Positions 56,975 to 64,000 of a DNA stretch of 64,000 bases are shown one piece after another. Made by a program: the position numbers and the translations under genes. The notes under the pieces were generated by a model that saw only the letters and a list, made by a program, of their open reading frames with translations, was not told the origin of the DNA and ran no database searches. Each line of letters starts with the position of its first letter. The first letter of the stretch is position 1. The DNA comes from Billgrantia sulfidoxydans (GTDB lineage Bacteria; Pseudomonadota; Gammaproteobacteria; Pseudomonadales; Halomonadaceae), in assembly GCF_017868775.1 (NCBI RefSeq), contig NZ_CP053381.1, positions 4,427,949 through 4,491,948 of the forward strand. Reading direction: 5' to 3'.

Positions 56975-58173
56975 TGCCGGCAGCCACCCGGAAGGCGTCG
57001 GCACTGCCGCCGCTGGCGCTCTATGTGCACGTGCCCTGGTGCGTGCGCAAGTGCCCCTACTGCGACTTCAATTCCCACGGGGTGGGCCGGGGCGCCGAGT
57101 TGCCGGAGGCCGAGTACCTGGCCGCCCTGTTCGACGATCTCGATGCCGACCTGCCGCTGGCGGCGGGCCGGCCGCTGGTCAGCATCTTCATCGGTGGCGG
57201 CACGCCGAGCCTGATGTCGGCCGACTTCTATGCGCGCTTTCTCGAGGGGCTGACGCGGCGCCTGCCGCTCGACGAGCGGGTCGAGATTACCCTGGAAGCC
57301 AACCCCGGCACGCTGGAGCGGGGGCGCTTCCTTGGTTATCGCCGGGCCGGCATCAACCGGCTGTCGCTCGGCGTGCAGAGCTTCCAGTCGGCCCAGCTCG
57401 GGGCCCTGGGACGAATCCACAGCGGTGACGATGCCGTTGCCGCGGTGGCCGAGGCACGCACGGCCGGTTTCGATAACCTCAACCTCGACCTGATGCACGG
57501 CCTGCCGGGGCAGACTCCCGAGCTGGCCCTGGCCGACCTGGAGCGCGCCCTGGCGCTCGCGCCGGAGCACCTCTCCTGGTACCAGCTCACGCTCGAGCCC
57601 AACACCGAGTTCCACTCGCGCCCGCCCGTGCTGCCCGAGGAGGAGCTGCTCTGGGAGATCCAGGACCTTGGCCATGAGCGGCTCGAGGCGGCGGGCCTTT
57701 CGCGCTACGAGATTTCCGCCTACGCGCAGCCTGGGCGGCGCTCCCGCCACAACCTCAATTATTGGCGCTTCGGCGACTACTTGGGCATCGGGGCCGGCAG
57801 CCACGGCAAGCTGAGCGCCGTGGACGAGTCGGGGAGGCTTTGGGTCGAGCGCCGCTGGAAGACGCGCCAGCCCGAGGCCTACCTGCGCCGGCGTCGCGAT
57901 CCGCGCGGCTTCGTCGCCGGCAGCAGCCGGGTCGACGACGCCGAGCTGCCGCTGGAGTTCGCCATGAACGCGCTGCGCCTCGTCGACGGTGTGGCCATGG
58001 CCGATTGGCCGGCCCACACCGGGCGCCCCCTCGCGGTGCTGAGCGAACGGCTCGCTGCGGCATATGAAAAAGGACTTCTTGTGGAAGATCGTGAAAGGCT
58101 TCAGGCTTCGCCGCGAGGTCTATTATTCTTGAACGAGCTGCTGGCGCTCGTGGACGACGCCGGCACGAAATGA
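56974..58173 (+). CDS. hemW: Heme chaperone HemW (radical SAM)
   Basis: A 399-residue protein: radical SAM cluster C-x3-C-x2-C in VRKCPYCDFNSHG, FIGGGTPSLMS, the HemW marker SRHNLNYWRFGDYLGIGAGS and a C-terminal HemN_C domain. HemW carries heme to acceptors; it is often misnamed coproporphyrinogen dehydrogenase. The Cys after the CxxxCxxC in oxidase HemN is absent, supporting HemW. Coupled to rdgB. Confidence 0.95.
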   Translation: MPAATRKASALPPLALYVHVPWCVRKCPYCDFNSHGVGRGAELPEAEYLAALFDDLDADLPLAAGRPLVSIFIGGGTPSLMSADFYARFLEGLTRRLPLDERVEITLEANPGTLERGRFLGYRRAGINRLSLGVQSFQSAQLGALGRIHSGDDAVAAVAEARTAGFDNLNLDLMHGLPGQTPELALADLERALALAPEHLSWYQLTLEPNTEFHSRPPVLPEEELLWEIQDLGHERLEAAGLSRYEISAYAQPGRRSRHNLNYWRFGDYLGIGAGSHGKLSAVDESGRLWVERRWKTRQPEAYLRRRRDPRGFVAGSSRVDDAELPLEFAMNALRLVDGVAMADWPAHTGRPLAVLSERLAAAYEKGLLVEDRERLQASPRGLLFLNELLALVDDAGTK

Positions 58174-58200
58174 TCTCGACACCCTGAACGGAGATTGCCC

Positions 58201-58884
58201 ATGCTCAAAGCTACCCGATTCGTTGCCCCCCTCGCGGCTGCCTTGCTGCTCGCCGGCTGTGCCACCACCGATCCCTATTCGGGGCAGACCCAGCGCAACA
58301 AGACCCTGTCGGGAGCCGGGATCGGTGCGGCTGTGGGTGCCGCCGCCGGTGCCCTGTCGGGCGACGGCAGCACCAGCCGTCGCGATCGCGCCGCGATCGG
58401 GGCGGTCGTGGGGGCCGCGGCGGGAGCCGGCATCGGTGCCTACATGGATCGTCAGGAACAGCAGCTGCGCGAGAGCATGCGCGGTACCGGCGTCGACGTC
58501 GAGCGCCGCGGCGACGACATCGTGCTCAACATGCCGAGCAGCGTGACGTTCGGCTTCGATTCCAGCGATCTCACCGTGCAGGCGCGCAATGCGCTCAACG
58601 ACGTCGCCAACGTGTTGACCCAGTACACCGATACCCGCGTCAACATTGCCGGGCACACCGACAGCACGGGCGACGACGCCTACAATCAGCGGCTCTCCGA
58701 GCGCCGCGCCGAGGCCGTCGGCAGCTACCTGGCCCAGGCAGGCGTGGCACGCAATCGCCTCTCGATGAACGGTTACGGCGAGAGCCAGCCGGTGGCGAGC
58801 AACAACACCGAAGAGGGCCGGGCCCAGAACCGTCGCGTCGAGATCACGCTGACGCCGATCGAATCGCAGTTCCCGCAGCAGTAA
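58201..58884 (+). CDS. OmpA-family lipoprotein with glycine-zipper region
   Basis: A 227-residue protein from ATG 58201 (GGAG site 7 bases before). Lipoprotein signal with lipobox LLAGC (Cys about 20). A glycine-zipper stretch (GIGAAVGAAAGALSG; IGAVVGAAAGAGIGAYMD) is followed by an OmpA C-terminal peptidoglycan-binding domain (VNIAGHTDSTGDDAYNQRLS, ERRAEAVGSYL, GAGYGE-like NGYGESQPVASNNTEEGRAQ, NRRVEI). It probably tethers outer membrane to cell wall, like YiaD. Monocistronic. Confidence 0.92.
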   Translation: MLKATRFVAPLAAALLLAGCATTDPYSGQTQRNKTLSGAGIGAAVGAAAGALSGDGSTSRRDRAAIGAVVGAAAGAGIGAYMDRQEQQLRESMRGTGVDVERRGDDIVLNMPSSVTFGFDSSDLTVQARNALNDVANVLTQYTDTRVNIAGHTDSTGDDAYNQRLSERRAEAVGSYLAQAGVARNRLSMNGYGESQPVASNNTEEGRAQNRRVEITLTPIESQFPQQ

Positions 58885-58978
58885 GCGTCCTCCAACCGCG
58901 ACATTGCCCTGCAGGCCCGCCACTGCCAGTGGCGGGTCTGTTCGCTGGTCGCTTCCGTTGCGCCTGAGGTCACCGTTC

Positions 58979-59824
58979 ATGCTCTCCTACCAGCATGCCT
59001 ACCACGCCGGCAATTTTGCCGATCTCCACAAGCACCTCGTGCTGCATGCCGTGGTCGATCACCTGCTGCGCAAGGCCTCGCCGATCACCTTCGTCGATAC
59101 CCACTCCGGACGCGGGGTCTACCCCCTGGACGCGCCCGAGACCCAGCGTCTCGGCGAGTATCGACACGGCGTGTTGCCGCTGTGGCGGGAACGGGGTCGC
59201 CTGGCTGACGAACCGTTGCTGGCAAGCTGGCTCGATGCCGTCACCGACCTGCAGCACGGCGGGCCTCGGCTCGAGGTCTATCCCGGTTCGCCCTGGTGGC
59301 TGGCCCGGCGACTGCGCCACGGCGATCGGCTGTGGCTCTACGAACTGCACCCCGGTGAGCACGACCACTTGGCGCAGCAGCCGCTGCCGGCGAATGCCCG
59401 GCGGATTCACGGCGATGGCCTGGCGGGCCTGGTCCAGGCGCTGCCGGTCCCCACCCCACGGCTCTGCGTGCTGATCGACCCCAGCTTCGAGCGCAAGGAG
59501 GAGTACGCCGAGGTCGCCGGTACGCTGCTGGCGGCGATGCGCAAGGCGCGTCATGGCGTGGTGCTGGTGTGGTACCCGCTGCTGCCGGCTGGGCGTCACC
59601 TCGAGCTGCTCGAGCGGCTGCGTGACGGCGGGCTGCGCAAGATCTGGCGCAGCGAGCTGACGCTGCGCCCGCCCGGCGGGGAGCACGGCATGTACGGCAG
59701 CGGCATGCTGGTGGTCAACCCGCCGTGGGGACTGGACGAGCGCCTCGCCGCGGCCATGGCGCGGGCCACGCCGCTGCTGGGCGAGGCAAGCCGCTACACG
59801 GCCGGTTGGTGGGTGGCGGAGTAG
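58979..59824 (+). CDS. rlmJ: 23S rRNA (adenine-2030-N6)-methyltransferase RlmJ
   Basis: A 281-residue protein from ATG 58979 (MLSYQHAYHAGNFADLHKHL), the canonical RlmJ start, with GAGGT 8 bases upstream. It has FVDTHSGRGVYPLDAPETQR, YPGSPWWLARRLRHGDRLWL, ELHPGEH and the catalytic LIDPSFERKEEY (DPPF-like, here DPSF). It methylates A2030 of 23S rRNA. Convergent with mnmE, 4 bp apart. Confidence 0.95.
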   Translation: MLSYQHAYHAGNFADLHKHLVLHAVVDHLLRKASPITFVDTHSGRGVYPLDAPETQRLGEYRHGVLPLWRERGRLADEPLLASWLDAVTDLQHGGPRLEVYPGSPWWLARRLRHGDRLWLYELHPGEHDHLAQQPLPANARRIHGDGLAGLVQALPVPTPRLCVLIDPSFERKEEYAEVAGTLLAAMRKARHGVVLVWYPLLPAGRHLELLERLRDGGLRKIWRSELTLRPPGGEHGMYGSGMLVVNPPWGLDERLAAAMARATPLLGEASRYTAGWWVAE

Positions 59825-59828
59825 CAGG

Positions 59829-61199
59829 CTACTTGCCGATACAGAAGCTGCCGAAGATCTCGCCGAGGAGGTCGTCGGCGCTGAATTCGCCGGTGATCTC
59901 ACCCAGGGCCTGCTGGGCGTCGCGCAGATCCTCCGCCAGCAGTTCGCCGGCGCCATGGCCGGACAGCTGCGCCTCGCCGCTCTCGAGGGCCCGCTGGGCA
60001 CGATCGAGGGCGTCGAGATGGCGGCGGCGGGCCGAGAAGCGTCCCTCGGTGGTGGTGGAGTATCCCATCACCGTCTTGAGGTGCTCCTTCAGGTTATCCA
60101 CCCCCTCTCCGGTTCGCGCCGAGAGGCGTATCACCGGCGGCGTCGTGGACAACTCCGCTGTCGCTGCCTCCCGGCTGGCGTCGATCTTGTTGCGCACCAG
60201 GGTCAGGCGGGAGGGGTCGGGGAGGCGCGCGACGAACTCGGGCCAGATCGCCATGGGATCGGTGGCATCGGTGGTGGCGGCGTCGACCAGCAGCAGCACA
60301 CGATCGGCCCTTTCGATCTCGGCCCAGGCGCGGGCCACGCCGATCCGCTCGACCGCATCCGGCGTGTCGCGCAGACCCGCGGTGTCGATCACGTGCAGCG
60401 GCATGCCATCCAGATGGATGTGCTCGCGCAGCACGTCGCGGGTGGTGCCGGCGATCTCAGTGACGATGGCGGTCTCCTGCTCGGTGAGGGCGTTGAGCAG
60501 GCTCGACTTGCCGGCGTTGGGCCGCCCGGCGATCACCACGCTCATGCCTTCACGCATCAGGGCCCCCTGGCCGGCGGCGGCGCGCACCTCGGCGAGTTCG
60601 GCCTGAACGGCGCCGAGCATCTCGGCCACCCGGCCATCGGCGAGGAAATCGATCTCCTCCTCGGGGAAGTCGATGGCCGCCTCTACGTACATGCGCAGCT
60701 CGATCAGCCGCTGTACCAGCGCCTCCACTCGACGCGAGAACTCGCCCTGCAGCGAGCGCAGGGCGTTCTCGGCCGCCGTCCTCGAGCTGGCCTCGATCAG
60801 GTCGGCGATGGCCTCGGCCTGGGCCAAGTCGAGCTTGTCGTTGAGAAAGGCGCGCTCGGAGAACTCGCCGGGTCTGGCGAGACGGGCGCCGAGCTGCACG
60901 CAGCGCTCCAGCAGCAGGTCCATGATCACCGGTCCACCATGCCCCTGCAGCTCCAGCACGTCCTCGCCGGTAAAGGAGTGCGGGCCGGCAAAGAAGAGGG
61001 CAATGCCCTCGTCGATGATCGTCCGGTCGCCATGGAAGGGACCGTAGTGGGCGCGCCGGGGCTCGGGGCAGTGACCCACCATGGCCTCGGCGATCGCCGC
61101 GCACAACGGCCCCGACGCGCGGATGATGCCCACCCCGCCACGCCCCGGCGGGGTGGCCAGGGCGGCGATGGTGTCCTGGTGATAGAGCGGATGCGACAT
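59829..61199 (-). CDS. mnmE: tRNA modification GTPase MnmE
   Basis: A 456-residue protein: N-terminal folate-binding domain ([20 protein letters not shown]), GTPase G1 [13 protein letters not shown]2/G3 GTTRDV and DTAGLRDT, G4 NKID, and the essential C-terminal CIGK. It acts with MnmG on tRNA U34. The stop is 4 bp from rlmJ; mnmG is not adjacent here. Confidence 0.98.
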   Translation of the reverse strand: MSHPLYHQDTIAALATPPGRGGVGIIRASGPLCAAIAEAMVGHCPEPRRAHYGPFHGDRTIIDEGIALFFAGPHSFTGEDVLELQGHGGPVIMDLLLERCVQLGARLARPGEFSERAFLNDKLDLAQAEAIADLIEASSRTAAENALRSLQGEFSRRVEALVQRLIELRMYVEAAIDFPEEEIDFLADGRVAEMLGAVQAELAEVRAAAGQGALMREGMSVVIAGRPNAGKSSLLNALTEQETAIVTEIAGTTRDVLREHIHLDGMPLHVIDTAGLRDTPDAVERIGVARAWAEIERADRVLLLVDAATTDATDPMAIWPEFVARLPDPSRLTLVRNKIDASREAATAELSTTPPVIRLSARTGEGVDNLKEHLKTVMGYSTTTEGRFSARRRHLDALDRAQRALESGEAQLSGHGAGELLAEDLRDAQQALGEITGEFSADDLLGEIFGSFCIGK

Positions 61200-61260
61200 T
61201 GGCTGGCCCTGTTGGTTGCGGCGTCACACGCGGCATTGTCCCGTCGTGGGCCCCCAAACG

Positions 61261-61287
61261 CCAGACCCCCGCGGGGCGGGGGTCTGG
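61261..61287. terminator. Hairpin between yidC and mnmE
   Basis: CCAGACCCCCG (61261-61271) and CGGGGGTCTGG (61277-61287) form an 11-bp stem; on the minus strand CGTTTG follows. It would end or reduce the rpmH-rnpA-yidC transcript before mnmE. Confidence 0.7.
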
Positions 61288-61311
61288 GGTCTGGGGCGAC
61301 GCCTGGTGCGC

Positions 61312-63000
61312 TCAGCGCTTGCTCTTGGCCGCCTTGCCCACGCTGGGGTCGTTCTCGATCTTGCGCGTGATCACGTACTGCTGGGCAATCGAGATGACGT
61401 TGTTGACCACCCAGTAGATGACCAGGCCGGCCGGGAACCACAGGAAGAAGAAGGTGAAGACGATCGGCAGCATCTTCATGATCTTCGCCTGCATGGGGTC
61501 CGGCGGCGTGGGGTTGAGCAGCTGCTGCACGAACATCGAGGCACCCATCAGGATCGGCAGGATGAAGTACGGATCCTTCATCGACAGGTCCTGGATCCAG
61601 AGCATGAAGGGGGCATGGCGCAGCTCGACGGACTCCAGCAGCATCCAGTAGAGGGCGATGAACACCGGCATCTGCACTAGGATCGGCAGACAGCCGCCCA
61701 GAGGGTTGATCTTCTCCTTCTGGTAGAACTTCATCATTTCCTGGGACATCTTCTGGCGGTCGTCGCCGTACTGCTCCTTGAGGCGCTGCATCTCGGGGCC
61801 CAGCTTGCGCATGCGGGCCATGGACTTGTAGGCCTTGGCGGAGAGCGGCCACATGGCCAGCTTGACCAGGATGGTCAGGACGACGATCGACCAGCCCCAG
61901 TTGCCGATGATGTCCTGGATATGATCGAGCAGCCAGAACAGCGGGTTGGCGATGAACCACAGCCAGCCGAAGTCGACGGTCAGGCGCAGGTTGGGGGCCA
62001 CCTCCTCGAGGTAGCTCTGCACCTTGGGTCCCATGTAGAGCGTGGCGCCCAGGCGGGCTTCGCCGTCTGCCGCCACCGAGGTCACCGGGCCGGCAAAGGC
62101 GGCCACGCTGCGGTTGCGTGAATCGGTGGTGGCGTATTGCAGGTTCTGCTGGTTCTGGGGCGGCGCCCAGGCCGAGACGAAATAGTGCTGGATGATGGCG
62201 ACCCAGCCGCCCTGAACGTCACGGTTGTTGAACTTGCCGGACTGGATGTCGTCGAAATCGACCTTCTGGTAGCGGTCTTCCGGCGACGAGTAGGCCCCCC
62301 CCAGGTAGGACTTCATGCCCATCGAGACGCCGCTGGAGGGGTCGGGGCTGTTGTCCCGCGCCAGCTGGCCGATGAAGCGGGCCGTGATCGGCTCCTCGGT
62401 GTTGTTGGCCAGGAGGTAGCTGACCTCGACCGCATAGCTGCCGCGTTCGAAGGAGAAGCGCTTGATCACGTCGACGCCGTTCACCTCGCCGTGAAGGTCG
62501 ACGTCGAGGCGGCCCTCGTCGTCGGCCAGGCGGTAGCTGGTGTTCTCCGGCGTGAAGCCGATGCGGCCCCCGTGGCCGTCCACCTGCAGTCCCGAGCGGG
62601 CCACGTAGCTGCGTGTCTCGTTGTCCGAGAGCAGCACGTAGGGGCGGTCGGAGCCCAACGCCACGCGATGCTGGGGCAGGGCGGCGTAGACGATGTCACC
62701 CCCCTGGGGGTCGATGCGAACGTCGAGCACGTCGGTCACCACGGCGACCAGATCGCGCGTGCCGCTCGACGGCTCCGCCTCGGCCGGCATGTCGCCGGCC
62801 ATCTCCTGTTCCGCCCGAGGCGCGGCGGGTACCGCCAGGCCATCCTCGTCAGGTGCCTGCTGCTCGTCGGCGGCCGGTGCGGTGATGGCGGGAGCGTCAG
62901 GCTCAGGAGCAACCTGGCCATAATCCTGATTCCACTGCACGACCAGCAGGTAGGCGAGCACGGCCAGTGGAATCAGCAATAGGAGTCGTTTTACGTCCAT
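61312..63000 (-). CDS. yidC: Membrane protein insertase YidC
   Basis: A 562-residue protein: TM1 at MDVKRLLLLIPLAVLAYLLV, a large periplasmic P1 domain (about residues 80-340) and the conserved core of five helices (WGWSIVVLTILVKLAMWPLS, ARMRKLGPEMQRLKEQYGDD, PLGGCLPILVQMPVFIALYW, WVVNNVISIAQQYVI). The positively charged groove Arg lies at the start of the core (LTILVKLAM region carries Lys rather than an obvious Arg). It inserts membrane proteins with or without Sec. It follows rnpA without an intervening yidD. Confidence 0.97.
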   Translation of the reverse strand: MDVKRLLLLIPLAVLAYLLVVQWNQDYGQVAPEPDAPAITAPAADEQQAPDEDGLAVPAAPRAEQEMAGDMPAEAEPSSGTRDLVAVVTDVLDVRIDPQGGDIVYAALPQHRVALGSDRPYVLLSDNETRSYVARSGLQVDGHGGRIGFTPENTSYRLADDEGRLDVDLHGEVNGVDVIKRFSFERGSYAVEVSYLLANNTEEPITARFIGQLARDNSPDPSSGVSMGMKSYLGGAYSSPEDRYQKVDFDDIQSGKFNNRDVQGGWVAIIQHYFVSAWAPPQNQQNLQYATTDSRNRSVAAFAGPVTSVAADGEARLGATLYMGPKVQSYLEEVAPNLRLTVDFGWLWFIANPLFWLLDHIQDIIGNWGWSIVVLTILVKLAMWPLSAKAYKSMARMRKLGPEMQRLKEQYGDDRQKMSQEMMKFYQKEKINPLGGCLPILVQMPVFIALYWMLLESVELRHAPFMLWIQDLSMKDPYFILPILMGASMFVQQLLNPTPPDPMQAKIMKMLPIVFTFFFLWFPAGLVIYWVVNNVISIAQQYVITRKIENDPSVGKAAKSKR

Positions 63001-63066
63001 GAGGGTTCTGCCCGGTGGGTAGTGAACATGCCGCTGGAACGAAATCCGCTGCCATGTAGGAAAGGT

Positions 63067-63111
63067 CGATAGCCTGCCGAGACAGGCTATCGAAGCGGAG
63101 TAAAGACTCCG
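63067..63111. repeat. Two hairpins in the rnpA-yidC gap
   Basis: CGATAGCCTG (63067-63076)/CAGGCTATCG (63083-63092) and CGGAGT (63096-63101)/ACTCCG (63106-63111). They occupy the place where yidD usually lies and may process or stabilise the mRNA. Confidence 0.6.
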
Positions 63112-63118
63112 TATCCGG

Positions 63119-63496
63119 TCAGGAGGTCATCGACTTACGGACGTCACGCTCCAGGCGGCGCCACATGCCGAAGAACTGGCGATGCAGCGTGGCCCGGTCC
63201 AGCTCGTTCGCGCCACGCCGAGCCAGCAAGACGATGTCGACGGCGGGTAGCGAGCGCTGCTGCAGGCGGATGGATTCACGAGCGAACCGCTTGAGGCGAT
63301 TGCGATCCACGGCCCTGCGGACGTTCTTCTTGCTGATGACCAGGCCAAGGCGGGGGTGGTCCAGTCCATTGGGGCACGCCAGGGCCATCAGCCCCTTGCC
63401 ATGTACCTTGAATGCAGCGTGATCGAAAACGTATCGATAATCCCCGGCAGTCAGCAGACGCAGCTGCTTGGGGAAACCATGACCGGACACGCGCAA
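63119..63496 (-). CDS. rnpA: Ribonuclease P protein component
   Basis: A 125-residue basic protein: FPKQLRLLTAGDYRYVFDHA, RLGLVISKKNVRRAVDRNRL (RNR motif), KRFARESIRL. It is the protein cofactor of RNase P. Start TTG 63496 gives MRVSGHG; GTG 63490 is an alternative, and neither has a strong ribosome site. It follows rpmH by 7 bp. Confidence 0.97.
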   Translation of the reverse strand: MRVSGHGFPKQLRLLTAGDYRYVFDHAAFKVHGKGLMALACPNGLDHPRLGLVISKKNVRRAVDRNRLKRFARESIRLQQRSLPAVDIVLLARRGANELDRATLHRQFFGMWRRLERDVRKSMTS

Positions 63497-63503
63497 TCCG
63501 AGA

Positions 63504-63638
63504 TCAGGCGCTCAGACGCTTGCGGCCCTTGGCGCGGCGGCGAGCCAGAACGGCGCGACCATTCTTGGTAGCCATGCGCGCACGGAAACCGTGGACACGC
63601 TTGCGCTTCAGAACGCTGGGTTGAAAGGTACGTTTCAT
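63504..63638 (-). CDS. rpmH: 50S ribosomal protein L34
   Basis: A 44-residue protein too short for most ORF lists: [20 protein letters not shown] then [20 protein letters not shown] and RLSA. This is the universal L34 sequence pattern. ATG 63638, TGA 63504-63506. First gene of the rpmH-rnpA-yidC transcript, with its promoter upstream. Confidence 0.98.
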   Translation of the reverse strand: MKRTFQPSVLKRKRVHGFRARMATKNGRAVLARRRAKGRKRLSA

Positions 63639-63736
63639 AACACTGGATTCCCACGTGGTTTATTGACGGAACGTCTTACAGGAATGCCCTGGCTCCCGCG
63701 ATAGGAACCAGGGGCGGATTCGGTTCAAGACCGGAA

Positions 63737-63765
63737 ATTGTAGAGACTTCGGCTGCCCGACGCAA
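63737..63765 (-). promoter_or_regulatory. Sigma-70 promoter of rpmH
   Basis: On the minus strand, -35 TTGCGT (63765-63760), a 17-bp spacer and -10 TACAAT (63742-63737); start near 63730, about 92 bases before rpmH. Confidence 0.7.
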
Positions 63766-63869
63766 TTGTTCCGCTCGAAGCCGTGGGGCTTGTCGTCGCC
63801 GCCGGCGGGGCGGGGGCGTGGCCTCGATACCGCGATGGCCAGTCGTCCGCTGTGGTCAATACTGGGGAC

Positions 63870-63945
63870 GAGCACTGTTGATAAGTCGAAGCTTTAATTA
63901 ATAAACAATGGTATAGGTCGTGTTCAGGGCTGTGGAAAAGCGTTT
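63870..63945. other. DnaA-box-like sites and AT-rich stretch in the rpmH upstream region
   Basis: TTATCAACA reversed (63876-63884) and TTTTCCACA reversed (63931-63939) flank an AT-rich run with AAGCTTTAATTAATAAACAA (about 63889-63908). The rpmH-dnaA gap holds a second origin or the dnaA autoregulatory region in relatives; dnaA should begin beyond the right edge. No gene seen from 63639 to 64000. Confidence 0.5.
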
Positions 63946-64000
63946 CGTAAATGCGCAGCGCTGGCGGCCTGCCGGCCTGGCCTGCGCTTCCTGCGGCGCC

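Noticed and set aside
63660-63875. 71-codon minus-strand frame upstream of rpmH
   Set aside because: It contains the rpmH promoter and has no ribosome site.

Overview
The window looks like chromosome from a moderately halophilic gammaproteobacterium close to Halomonas (inference from a GC-rich, densely coding sequence, the gene content and the synteny; no database search was possible). It covers the replication-origin neighbourhood: rpmH-rnpA-yidC-mnmE at the right end, and mnmG-rsmG-parA-parB-atpIBEFHAGDC on the left of a DnaA-box-rich intergenic region (about 36.64-37.09 kb) that is the best oriC candidate. No rRNA, tRNA, CRISPR array, insertion sequence or prophage was recognised.

Layout. 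0-7.6 kb: phosphate module, phoB (partial)-phoR facing pstS-like/pstC/pstA/pstB/phoU and cysZ, with a textbook Pho box between the pstS-like gene and pstC. 7.8-16.3 kb: mixed housekeeping genes (YciA-type thioesterase, orphan TRAP binding protein, uvrD, hexR, a small conserved protein, an NSS symporter, a DUF72 protein, a PAP2 phosphatase). 16.3-25 kb: a DUF945 protein, glmS-glmU, apbE, uppP and mgtE. 25-32.2 kb: complete F1Fo ATP synthase operon with clear promoter and terminator. 32.3-36.6 kb: parB-parA-rsmG-mnmG. 37.1-39.5 kb: polar amino-acid ABC transporter. 39.6-47.1 kb: erpA, argC, a ClC channel/antiporter, hemJ, a thiD frame that runs without a stop into hemL, and a kinase with a decayed aminoglycoside-phosphotransferase-like N-terminus.

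47.1-56.3 kb is the unusual accessory block. Four rightward genes encode a glycine-rich secreted protein, a small secreted protein with a GG-leader-like motif, an exported C39-like cysteine peptidase, and a second secreted protein with a clear double-glycine leader. Facing them are an outer-membrane beta-barrel protein translationally coupled to a VpsR-like AAA+ regulator, a CsgD/VpsT-like LuxR regulator with a WMSR motif (the c-di-GMP-binding signature of VpsT), and a second VpsR-like AAA+ regulator. Two sigma-54-type promoters lie in the block, one of them preceding a gene-free stretch that ends in a very strong hairpin (candidate sRNA). I infer a c-di-GMP-controlled extracellular matrix or functional-amyloid export system, analogous to Fap (peptidase FapD plus porin FapF) but with different subunits and layout.

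56.3-59.8 kb: rdgB, hemW, an OmpA-family lipoprotein and rlmJ, then mnmE, yidC, rnpA and rpmH. The gap between rnpA and yidC has no yidD and holds two hairpins instead. The right edge is the rpmH upstream region with DnaA-box-like sites; dnaA probably follows outside the window.
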